Below the pieces are notes generated by a model. It did no database searches and had not been told where the DNA came from. It worked only from the letters and a program-made list of their open reading frames with translations. 64,000 nucleotides of DNA from Lineus longissimus (taxonomy: Eukaryota; Nemertea; Pilidiophora; Heteronemertea; Lineidae), in assembly GCF_910592395.1 (NCBI RefSeq), contig NC_088324.1, positions 11,930,953 to 11,994,952 of the forward strand, given 5' to 3'. The translations under genes were made by a program, and so were the position numbers. This document shows positions 51,301 through 60,800 of the stretch, piece by piece; the first letter of the stretch is position 1, and every line of letters begins with the position of its first letter.

Positions 51301-54300
51301 ATTTACATCCAATCATCTAAGCATAGGCCCTTTGAGAAAGAATGGCCTATGCAGAAGATGGAGTTGCAATGCCAGTGATGTGATCGAAATCTAGTGATGT
51401 GATCGAAACTGACCAATGTTTTAACCAGAATGCTTGCTTCCAAGTAACAGTATGTCCTAAACTCAGATTATTCTCACAACTCTCTTTGCTAAATGCTTCA
51501 CAAAAGAATAGAACCAACACTTAGAACCACCTGCAGAACATCATCCACTCAGAATATCAACATCAATCCTGACACAGAATACATCACAAACTTATATTCA
51601 TTTTTCCACATATCACTGCACAGATCAATCAACATCCACCAGGGACAGGTTATCGAGTCAAAATTCTAAATGTTACAACACAGAACCAAATTCAAGCCCT
51701 TCTTAAAATAGAGCAGAAAGACAAGATGTTTTTGAACTCACCATAGACTGAACATCAACCCGGCCACAAAATACAATCCATGGGGAAGAAATTTGATAAA
51801 ACTCTTTCTCTGAATGGTTACACAAATCAATCTCAAGTCCACCACCAACAGGTTTTATCATTGATATCAAGCCTTGATCGCTATTCTACAATAATCAAAA
51901 GCCATCGCCATGGAAACAGAAGTCATGTCTCAGATAACGCCACACCCAAAAACACTGGCATAAAACATATCAATGGGAAAAGGGATAATGGCTGGAAGTG
52001 ACATGAACCATTGTTATGACTCTTGACTGTAGATTGGATTCAGAGATTGGAGATGATTAACGTCAAAAGCTTTAGGAATTCTCACCATAATGAAACCTTG
52101 AAATGGAAATTCTGCAGAAGTCACTTCACCAGATTGGCAATCGATTCCAGAGATACTTTAACTGGATGACGAAGCTTCCAATATTCTAAACCGCAAATGT
52201 CAAGCTCCCAGACACAACCCACTCAATTCTTGCTCCTTGTCCACAACTACTACAATCAGCTTGTTATTGAATGATTGGCACAAGGTCCGACCCGAACAAT
52301 CTCCCATTACACGGTGTAATAATCGAGCAACCACTGCTTAAATATCATGAATTTTAGATGAGTTTATCAAATCAATCCATTGCCACATGCAGTTCCTTGG
52401 CAAACAATCAATCTGGATGTAGTTCAGGTGGTGATCAACACTGACCATGCCAAAAAATCAATTAAACATCATTTGAAATCGAAATTGTAAATTGTGTAGA
52501 CAATCTCTGACTATACCTAATTTAAAACTCCTACTGACATGGCTCCAATGCTAGGAAGGTAGCCATATCGCATTGGTGAAGGAACCTAGAATAGACTACA
52601 TGAACACCCAGAGGCAGTGGTTTAAGCCATGTTTAAGTCCTTGCCACTGTTGTTTATGAGCTACGAATACCACTACGTGAGGTATGTAAGATGAGATAGG
52701 AAGCACTATTAACTGGTTTCATCCTATTGGAGAGGAGGAGAAAGCTGAGCCAAAACTATAAAGCGAATATCACACACAGAAGCCTTCTTCACAATAATTT
52801 TAAAAGGGAAGGTACATATCAAAAAGAATCATACATAGCAAGTCAATACTGTAATCTGGTTGACATCCCTATAAAGTATAGTTTTTCAGTGAAACTACTT
52901 CACTGAAGTATCTGATTAAAAGTGGAATAAAATCTGAGGACTTTCTCAAAATCTATGAGAATTTCACTGGCTAGATGAGAGTGAGTTGCTGCAACAAGCA
53001 AAGTGCCTCAAAAGGCATTTACATTAGGAAAGCACACAGACATGTCTGACTATGAAGAGTCCAGGCAGCTATAAGAATAGTGCTGTTGAGATAGAACACA
53101 ATCCGAGAAAGCAATCCCACGAACTGTCTGAACATGCATAAGTGGTCATGTCCGTGAAGGGCATATCAGAGTTTATTTTCACTAACTTTTTTGTCAGAAG
53201 TGACGCACTTCTATCAAATAACCCAACATAAACTATGTGCATCTAGAGACAGTATATGTGAGAAGAAACTCTGGATAAGTTGATATCTCAACCAATCTAA
53301 AGTCCTACGGACTAGAAGAATGGACCGGGCAAACAAACGTACAGAGCTCGAGTCCTCACTGTCTTCAGAGATGAGCTCTAACTCAACGGCAATCGTCACA
53401 TTACCATACCTGAAGTCAAACACCTGAAATAATTGATTCCAGAAAGGATTAAGCATGTGTCGACCATCCATGTTGGTTCCTCATTCTTTCACAAGAGGGA
53501 CACAGTGTCAGGAATGGCCACCGTGTTGATTTTATACAGTATAGGCTATGCGCAGCGACTAACAAACCCAACACTATGAGTAAGTCCCTAAATCCTTTCT
53601 GGAATTTCAGAAACTCTACATACTGCCTAGAAGATTATGAAATAGATATGGGCTATCATCATGGCTTAAGACAAGGAAATAAACTTTTTAACCCAAACAA
53701 TTTGGAGTAATAATTAATTTAAACTCACCAAAACCAAAGTTGATTAAGCAGGAATTGGACAGCACATTCAGGATACAACACTGTGAATGAGTAAAATAAG
53801 GGCAGAACCATCTAGGGAGAGAGGTGATAATTGCAGTATCATGGACATCTCCTTGGTTACCACTCTATCATTGTTGCTAGGAAACACATTGTGGTTATGC
53901 AACAACTACCTAGGTAACACACTGTGGTTATGCAAGAACTATGAACCAAAAGAGAAGTATTGCCTATAACATCATATGACATTAGAGCCATCACCACTGT
54001 CACAGCTCAATGCCGTCTTAATGAAGCCTCGAAAAAAAGATTCTACCTCCACCTTTGACCATCACCTTTATGTCCTCAAAAGGTTGGCGAAACAAGTACA
54101 ACAGTCAAGAAAAATTAACTGCAACCTTTACCTGTGATGACCGTGAACTGTCAGGTGGTGAAGTCTCCTTCTTGTGAATTTGGACCGGGCCTAACCCGTC
54201 CATATCCCGTACCTGAACCTGCCGGCCAGGCGAACGCTCTACTTCGGGAGAACGTGGTGGAGTTGATTCTAAAGCTAGGTTGAATTTTTGTTGCATGATT

Positions 54301-57300
54301 GGTGACTCGTTTGCGGTGTATTGAGGAGGTTCTTCTTCTCTCCGTGGGGAGTTCTGTGGCGTCCGGTGTGGTGAGGGGACGGGAGAATGCCGCAGAGACT
54401 CTGGCTTCTTCTGATGTACACTGAAAGGAAGACAAATCAGTGATATACACTTATTTGAATATTCCATATTCACATCAATATCCCCATGTCTTATGGGAAG
54501 CAAAGCAGAAATGGATCTATTTGGCCTAAAAAGATAACTTTGAAAATGGTCTTTGCAGGTATCACTCACCCATGATGTTGATCAGTATTATTGCTGCAAC
54601 CATTTACTTCAACTCCACTGTCCTCACTTGGACTTCTCATGTCTTCATATATCTGTCAGGATGAAGAGTAGAACAACATGTGAATAGTTCTTCAAAAGTA
54701 AGAGAGGTGACTACCCCTAAAACTATGGGAGACACAATCCTTAATTGTCGAGGCATTTCTTCAGAGAGAAAGCCCCTGAGCTAGTACTGATATTGCACTG
54801 ATATTTTATATACCTTTGCGTTCCTTCTTCTCTTTCCTGGATTCTCGCCACAACACAGTCCCAATATCACCATCATTTTGAGACGTTATAACCAGAATAA
54901 TTTGCAATACAGAAATACTATCCAAAGTCACAGAATACTATGATGGCCTCTGCACACTTCAGCTAATGTTATCCTCTACTGAAGTATTGACTGCCACAGG
55001 ACTTCAACTCAAAATCTACCACTGACTTTCATATGTGATAAACAAGCTGAATTCAAATCGTTATCATATGCACTGAACCTAATCACCATGATACTTCAAA
55101 CTCTTTGGCTGTCTTTCTAACAAGCTAATGTAGAAGAGAGATAGGGCGTTCTAATAAGCCACTTTACCTATTCCACACCTGGGGTTCATCTGAAGGAGAC
55201 AATTTTCTATTCAATTTGATTGATTTAAATAAATTTTTTTAAAGGCCTAGGAAGCAACATAGAATATATTTTCTTCCTAGAAATCATCGATGCCCAGGTG
55301 GCAGACTTTTTGTTCCTGCTATCAACCTGTCTCAGATAAACTATAACCTATGACCTCTAAAACCTTATGCTATGCATATTTTCTATCCTACAGTATTCAA
55401 ACAGGAATTGATGTGAAAGATCCCAACACCGTGTTGTGAAAAAAGGCCTTACCAATGGAGGTGGAGCCTTTGCCTCTTGATGTACCTCAGCCACAATGAC
55501 GTTCTCCTTTGGGCTGGATTGAACTGGAACCGCATGAGTTGCTTGGATCTCATTGATGTTGTTCTGGAAAGGAAACAAAATAAAAACATACACTTGAAAG
55601 CATAAAGTCTCTTTTGCATTTGACGGGGTCACTTTGATTGAAAACCCTTCTCATCCAGTGACAAAGCACAACAGAGTCAAGCTATCAGCTACCAAACTGA
55701 CTACCAAAGAAGATATGAGTTTTTGAATACACCTCGACCAGCTCTAGTCATGATGGTCAACAGATCAGCTGAAATTCTGAGATCCAGAAAAACTCAGAGA
55801 CTTACATCTCCTCTAAAGAAGTCAGGTAATCCATCTGTATCATCATTAATCTGCTCAATGGCGGCTGTGAGGGGATCGTTGTTATTCTCATGGCTTACCT
55901 GAAATGGAAATATACTTCCTATAAACACCCATTTCGAAGATGATTTTCGAGATAATGTCATTACGTCAAGACCAAGACTGTCTGTCTATCTGACCTCAGC
56001 TGGAGATAGAAGCTGACAATTAGGGTCGAATGCTGAGGAGAAGACCGACACAACAGAGAGTGCTGATTGCTGAGAAAGGGCCCTACCTTGACATGAGGGG
56101 GTAGCTTTGCTGGAACCACAGGTGGCGTTATGGATTTGCCATCCCCAGAAACCTACAGAACAGAACAGAAGGTCATGGACAAACAGTTTCAAATTTAGCA
56201 GAAACCTCAGAGCCGTCAAAGTATGCTATCCTAATACTAACTAAATTATATTCAACGATTTAAGTTGTGGAGACATAATCTTCTAAATGTTTCACTACTG
56301 CCAACTCTACAGAGCATGTACTGTTGGCAAAGTACATTCTAAAACCCAAATATATCCTGAACATATGCCACTTCCTCGTAGTGCTTGGAAACTTTCCAGC
56401 CCCCTTTAACTCTTTCAGTGCCAAGGACGTACATGTACGTCCTCAATATTAAGGTATTTTAGTTCCTCCAGACGACACCAGATGTCCCCAGCTACTCAAA
56501 TGTGGTTCATATGGTTTCTCTGGCCTGGGGCGTCCAAATTGAATAATTTTTTCGACTGAGAGGGTGGGTGGGGTTTGCCACCCCTCATTTTAGGTGAAAA
56601 ATGGTGAAAATCGGCCAAAAATACCACTCCCTCAAAAAAATTTAGAACATAATCCTAGTATGCCCCTACTTATTACTGCTGTTTTATTGAAACAGGAGGT
56701 AAAGACAAAGGTTTTGAAGAATTTTGATGAGTGTATCTCAATTATTTTTGTGAGATTTTGGGTAGTGACAATGCCCAAAAATGCCCAAATCCTGGGCACT
56801 GAAAGAGTTAATTGACACTAGATCACTTTGTTTAGTACTAAAACACTTTTCAGAACATGTCTTTTTCCATTTTTTTTAGATGAAAGGTTGGCTTCTATGA
56901 TTATTGATTTTTTGTTGGTATGCTAAATCTGGAGTGAGATTGTCAAAGCGAGATTCAATTATGTTACAGAAATATCATGAATGAAGGCAAATGATAGGTC
57001 CCAATTAGTGGTTTTACACATTTTTTTTTACAGCTTTCTTTATTTACTGCATATTTGTGTGACTGGGTTTTTTTTCCAAATCAAATGTTCAATACAAATG
57101 TAAATGTAAAAGTAGGCTAATAAGAAAATCTGGCTAAAGGTCTCCTTGCTTTGAACGACAACTGAATCACAGCTAAGCAGAAAAGTTCAGTTCAAGCAAT
57201 GTGTGTGAGTAGCTGAGTAGAGAAAATGTGGAGAACTTTTAAATAAATCAAGCTTAGAAATTGATCATTATGGCACATGCTACCAACCTGGTTCTCCTCT

Positions 57301-60300
57301 TGCTTGGCACTCTCGGCCAGCTAGTAAAATAGACAAATATTTGTTCACATTTTTTGTTTACACAGCTAATTTTTTTTCACTATTGTTGATGGAAAATGAT
57401 AAATTTGTTTCAGATGAAGAAACACAGGTGGCCAGCCATTATTACTGTACAAAAGAATATTCATCTGTTCCCCATCACAGAGGGCAGATGGTTTTGACAA
57501 ACTTTTTACGAATGCATGTGCATGCAGGTGTCATGATGTATGTACATGTATGTGTGACTTAAATGTATCTCCCTAACACTGCCAAATACTACTTGGTATT
57601 CACCTACAGAAGTCAAGTAAGGTGGTACAAATATATCCTCTGTGTGCATTAATGAGGACTGCCAGCTGGGAGCTATTGTACCAAGGCTGTCATTCTACCA
57701 CTCCACCTTACAACTTTGGGCAATCTTCAATGCCTACCCACCTTCATCGATTCAACCTCCTTCTTGAGTACAAGCGTGTCAAACCGATCAATATCCTTAG
57801 GAGAGATGATCGTACGAATCTCCGATAACAATGAAAACTGAAACAGAAATCACAAATATGAGAGGAAACGGGTTGGGTTCTGAAAATATGAGTAGTACAA
57901 ATCGGGCTTGACAGTGTTTCTCACTTGAATAATGACTAAGTACTGATCCAGCAGTACTTACTTTAGCATGCGTATTGAGCAACTCGAACAGCGCCAGGAC
58001 CAACGCGTCAACCGTCACATGATCCTTCTGGTACTCATTTAAGTAGTAGTTTAACGTCCCCCGCTCTGTTTCATTGAGGAGTTGTCGGGACTGCTCCTCG
58101 ATCATGCCCCATTGCTGGCTGGCCGTGGGGTTGTACATCAGCTGGGAGCCGGCCCCGCGTGAGAATACTGACTGTAAAGGAGGAAGGTCTGGCTGCTGAA
58201 AACGAAGAAGATTAGGTGCGTCAAATAAAATGGTGCAAAGATATCACTTCATCATGTGTGCCACTCATAACTGAACATTCAGGCAAGCCTCAGAAGACAA
58301 ACTTGTCCAACCGATGACATCACACTAAATTGCACTCTGGAACTTCACAAATTGTTGCAAAATATACTTTACAATATAGCACTCCACAACAAAATGTACA
58401 GATTCAAAAATTGATTTCATTCGAAAGTTTACGACTGCAAGAGAACCTGCAGGATATCTAAAGATTACAACGTATGTTAGACTTTTCAGCATCAAGTGAG
58501 TAAGATTGAATATGGGTGGCACGACCGGTGAAACGGCAGGCATTGACAATGAGCACCGTCTGCTCCAAACCCCAATCTCATTAAATGCTTACGTCTGTTC
58601 TGACTGGCCGTCTTTCTGCTGATCCATAACCATTGGACAAAAACCTGAAAGAAATTTTTAAAAGATAATTTTTTATGCATCGCTTGCATAATTGTTGCTC
58701 ATGTCGTTGCCCGAGGGCAAACCTAGCATAAAGCAGTAGGAGGTATGATAAAAATATAACTTAAAAGACACAAGTGGCCATGATCTTTGTGTTTGTTCAA
58801 TCATAAAATGGACAAAGTTTGCCAAGTGGCAAATTGTTTGACAGTATTTCTCAACATTTCGTAGGGGCTGAACTGATCTGCTCAGTCAGACTTAACATAG
58901 TGTAGTTTCTGTGTTGTTCAGTGAAACGAATCAGTATCAGTGTTAAGTGAATTGCACCAACCATTCAAATAATGTAAAATGTTCTTGTCTTTTATCTTGA
59001 CATAGACCATTGTGGACTGCTCACAATGTAGTCTAAAATAGTTGGCGACTACCAGAACTTTAGTATCAAGTTTGAAACCAAGTATCACAGCAGAATATCA
59101 TTTATTCCAACCCATAGTCGTACAAAAGGTGTCCCAGGGTGCATTGTCCATGCATCAACGTTATTGGAAATCTTTCATCGCGCATACCATTGACTAGGTG
59201 AAGTGGGGTAACTGTTGCATATTTTCCCTTCCTAGACAAGGCACTCGGGAGTTGATTACATATGTACAACCCCTGTGAACAGCTCCAGCTCATTTCAACT
59301 GCAGAATATACATGTATATATGTACATGCAGACGACCAGACAAGAATTGGTGTGTCAAATGGAAAATGCACACAAAAATTTGAAGCTTCCTGTCGGGGTT
59401 TCTAATGAAATTGACAAGTCTCTTGATAATTTGAGCTACAGCATGCGGGTCAATACATGGTGTGGGTTCATTTCAAGTATGATGTGTCTCGATGTACCAG
59501 CTGGAACAAGTAGCAGTACTGTTGGTGGAGATCCAGTTCACCAAATGTACTCACCACATCTCAGCACATTGCAACCCCAGAGTACCTGAGTGTGGAGACC
59601 TATGAAAATTGTTGAAAATGCTTTGAGACTGACTTCGGGCAAGCATAAGATACGGCAGATGTCCTCACCATATGAAGCACCATATTTTACGCACTTATCG
59701 CAGTACAATTACTTACGGTTGTTTTGATTTCACTTGGTTTTGATTACCCATAATCCATTGCGTTTGATCGTACGTCGTCCTGGCGTACGGTAACCGCCCA
59801 ACATCTTTTATCGTCATCATCATATGCCGTGACGATTTGAGAACTTTGACGGCATCTGCATGGGAAATGTCCAGAAAACTCTGACCATTCACATCGAGGA
59901 TTTGATCACCAATCTGAAGAGGAGACAAATTACGCTTTAACTTTCCTGGAGGAGCCTAGAGCCTTGCAAAGGTGTCTTTTTTCAATAGGGACATCCCATT
60001 TTGGACCTCAATCACTCAGTCACTATCAGTACAAATTATACTTGCTTGTAACACACACAAGTCCATCAACTTTTTAACAGACGCACTTTTTAACAGACCT
60101 ACTTCTGTTTGTTGTGTGCCACTACACTTAGGTCCTAATTTGGGTTATTGGCCATGTGCTTCCTCTGGTTGCTCTAGTCTATAACAATGTCTATATTCTT
60201 TGTAAACTCACCTTTAAACCTGCATTTTCAGCCACAGAGTATGGATCAACCCCTGTAATATAAATCCCTAATCCAAACTCATTGCCCCCACGAATCATTA

Positions 60301-60800
60301 AACCCAAACTCTGGCCGTCCTCCACGACAACATTCACCTGAAGAAAGAATGAAGGAAGTATTAACAATGAAGCTGGGTTGCAGTCTCTTTACAGATCATC
60401 CAGGATGGCTGCATCCAAATTTAGGCATTATGGCCTTCAAGGTTCTGACAATATTGACAATGATCGATATTGTCACCTTTCACGAAAAATACATCGCAGG
60501 ACACATAGTTTGTGAAGAAGGACAGCTGGCTCTACTTGGAGGTTCCCGAATTGGCAAGTTGACCAATAAAATTAGCCACTGCATCCTTACCTTTCGTTCA
60601 TCACTATCTTTCAGCAGCATGAGACCACTCTTCCTCTCCCCCTTTGACTCATAACGCCCCGACCGATCGATCTCAGGCGGTGGTGACACGGGTCGACCCT
60701 GGGGGTCCACCCACGTGTACGTCTGATGGACGACATATGACCCTGGTATCCGACCGACATTTTTCACAGTTAAATCTAATTTCTTTGCTGACTTGATGAT
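48183..60800 (-). CDS. WHRN: Whirlin (PDZ scaffold), gene span, 5' exons missing
   Basis: Cytoplasmic multi-PDZ scaffold; in vertebrates it acts at stereocilia tips, the photoreceptor periciliary region and paranodes within Usher type 2 complexes. About 725 residues are visible (human is about 907). Order: end of PDZ1 with YVVHQTYTWVDPQGRPVSPP, PDZ2 (SLGLMIRGGNEFGLGIYITG, GDQILDVNGQSFLD), VGRLPYARTTYD, the HN2 domain (LLNETERGTLNYYLNEYQKD to ISPKDIDRFDTLVLKKEVES), a Ser/Pro-rich linker, a polyproline segment, and PDZ3 (TLGVAIEGGANTRQPLPRII, LKVGHVILEVDGQSL). All junctions have matching phase. HN1 and the start of PDZ1 were not found and should lie upstream, beyond about 60.8 kb. PDZ3 has two alternative 5' halves. 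Assignment is very secure. Confidence 0.96.
49371..49466 (-). CDS. WHRN: WHRN PDZ3 first half, version B (alternative exon)
   Basis: Acceptor TTTGAACAG, donor AAG|GTAGTC, 96 nt, phase 0. It encodes KIRILKLRPKIGIGIVGGAG, then TVEPLPKVIDVK. It aligns with version A over strands betaA-betaC (12 of 28 residues identical), keeping the GG and the P-L-P turn but with KIGI as binding loop. Including both versions would duplicate half a PDZ fold, so mutually exclusive use is expected. Confidence 0.88.
49798..49929 (-). CDS. WHRN: WHRN PDZ3 first half, version A (canonical)
   Basis: Acceptor CTCCACAG, donor CAG|GTGCGT, 132 nt, phase 0. It encodes MARGRDEVINPENVTVYKTQ, then PTLGVAIEGGANTRQPLPRI and INIQ. 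The TLGVAIEGGANTRQPLPRI part is nearly identical to human whirlin PDZ3, and TLGV is the carboxylate-binding loop. Confidence 0.96.
50499..50678 (-). CDS. WHRN: WHRN exon: polyproline segment
   Basis: Acceptor CTCCTGCAG, donor GAT|GTAGGT, phase 0, 60 codons. It encodes SDSQEDDLLKALDAAVEDYE, then FPPPPPPEPVLPPAPVVPVV. It corresponds to whirlin's proline-rich region before PDZ3, a likely SH3/EVH1-type ligand. Confidence 0.92.
51081..51197 (-). CDS. WHRN: Candidate alternative first coding exon of a short C-terminal whirlin isoform
   Basis: An ATG at 51197 opens a 39-codon frame (MDGCLTVTPFRIPRPAVDYP, then DDTSTTTTSSIASSIKSRK) ending at AAA|GTACAA in phase 0, as required by the next exon at 50678. 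No acceptor upstream gives the right phase, so it reads as a first exon. Vertebrate whirlin has short isoforms from internal starts carrying the proline-rich region and PDZ3, and this would be the analogue. No conservation was verified. Confidence 0.42.
53343..53423 (-). CDS. WHRN: WHRN candidate exon: acidic segment
   Basis: Acceptor ATTATTTCAG, donor TCT|GTACGT, 81 nt, phase 0. It encodes VFDFRYGNVTIAVELELISE, then DSEDSSS. Frame-neutral, so it may be alternative. Confidence 0.65.
53876..53942 (+). repeat. Tandem duplication, about 33-bp unit (WHRN intron)
   Basis: CACATTGTGGTTATGCAACA and CACACTGTGGTTATGCAAGA follow each other, each preceded by CTAGG(A/T)AA. Confidence 0.7.
54132..54420 (-). 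CDS. WHRN: WHRN exon: Ser/Pro-rich linker (largest)
   Basis: Acceptor CCTTTCAG, donor CAG|GTAAAG, 289 nt. It encodes VHQKKPESLRHSPVPSPHRT and several SP/TP motifs (STPPRSPEVERSP, KKETSPPDSSRSSQ). Likely disordered, with potential proline-directed phosphorylation sites. Confidence 0.88.
54570..54652 (-). CDS. WHRN: WHRN exon: SEDSGV segment
   Basis: Acceptor CCTGACAG, donor CATGG|GTGAGT. It encodes IYEDMRSPSEDSGVEVNGCS, then NNTDQHH. SEDSGV equals the human LSEDSGVDAG stretch. Confidence 0.87.
55453..55563 (-). CDS. WHRN: WHRN exon: linker with VIVAEVH motif
   Basis: Acceptor CTTTCCAG, donor TTG|GTAAGG, phase 0. It encodes NNINEIQATHAVPVQSSPKE, then NVIVAEVHQEAKAPPPL. VIVAEVH parallels human HFVMVEVHRPDSE. 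Confidence 0.85.
55806..55898 (-). CDS. WHRN: WHRN exon: linker
   Basis: Acceptor CATTTCAG, donor GAT|GTAAGT, phase 0. It encodes VSHENNNDPLTAAIEQINDD, then TDGLPDFFRGD. Not conserved at sequence level. Confidence 0.78.
56087..56152 (-). CDS. WHRN: WHRN exon: proline-rich linker
   Basis: Acceptor TTCTGTAG, donor AAG|GTAGGG, phase 0. It encodes VSGDGKSITPPVVPAKLPPH, then VK. Confidence 0.75.
56410..56807. mobile_element. TTAA-flanked MITE, 398 bp (WHRN intron)
   Basis: TTAA at 56406-56409 and 56808-56811 flank CTCTTTCAGTGCC and its inverted copy GGGCACTGAAAGAG. A perfect palindrome, GGACGTACATGTACGTCC, follows the left tip, in the same place as the palindrome in the 44252 element. piggyBac-type MITE. 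Confidence 0.85.
57288..57320 (-). CDS. WHRN: WHRN candidate microexon, 33 nt
   Basis: Acceptor ATTTTACTAG, donor CAG|GTTGGT, phase 0. It encodes LAESAKQEENQ. Frame-neutral, so it may be a cassette. Supported by splice sites, phase and composition only. Confidence 0.6.
57742..57837 (-). CDS. WHRN: WHRN exon: HN2 domain, end
   Basis: Acceptor CTGTTTCAG, donor AAG|GTGGGT. It encodes FSLLSEIRTIISPKDIDRFD, then TLVLKKEVESMK, matching FSLLSEVRGTISPQDLERFD. Confidence 0.97.
57962..58195 (-). CDS. WHRN: WHRN exon: HN2 domain, first part
   Basis: Acceptor GTTTTCAG, donor AAA|GTAAGT. It encodes MIEEQSRQLLNETERGTLNY, then YLNEYQKDHVTVDALVLALF and ELLNTHAK, matching human EEQARHLLNEQEHATMAYYL and LVMALFKLLNTHAK. 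This is the harmonin-N-like helical domain. Confidence 0.97.
58593..58644 (-). CDS. WHRN: WHRN exon: short linker before HN2
   Basis: Acceptor CTTTCAG, donor GAC|GTAAGC, 52 nt. In the phase set by its neighbours it encodes FLSNGYGSAERRPVRTD. The phase matches both sides; conservation is weak. Confidence 0.82.
59717..59913 (-). CDS. WHRN: WHRN exon: second half of PDZ2
   Basis: Acceptor CTCTTCAG, donor CAACC|GTAAGT. It encodes IGDQILDVNGQSFLDISHAD, then VLKSSRHMMMTIKDVGRLPY and ARTTYDQTQW, matching human KSSRHLILTVKDVGRLPHAR. Confidence 0.97.
60212..60337 (-). CDS. WHRN: WHRN exon: first half of PDZ2
   Basis: Phase 0, acceptor TTCTTCAG, donor AAAG|GTGAGT. It encodes VEDGQSLGLMIRGGNEFGLG, then IYITGVDPYSVAENAGLK. 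SLGL is the carboxylate-binding loop. Confidence 0.97.
60591..60800 (-). CDS. WHRN: WHRN exon: end of PDZ1 and PDZ1-PDZ2 linker
   Basis: Phase 0, acceptor CATCTACAG, donor AAAG|GTAAGG. It encodes IIKSAKKLDLTVKNVGRIPG, then TYTWVDPQGRPVSPPPE, matching human KGSKKLVLSVYSAGRIPGGY and YTWVDPQGRSISPP. Confidence 0.97.
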
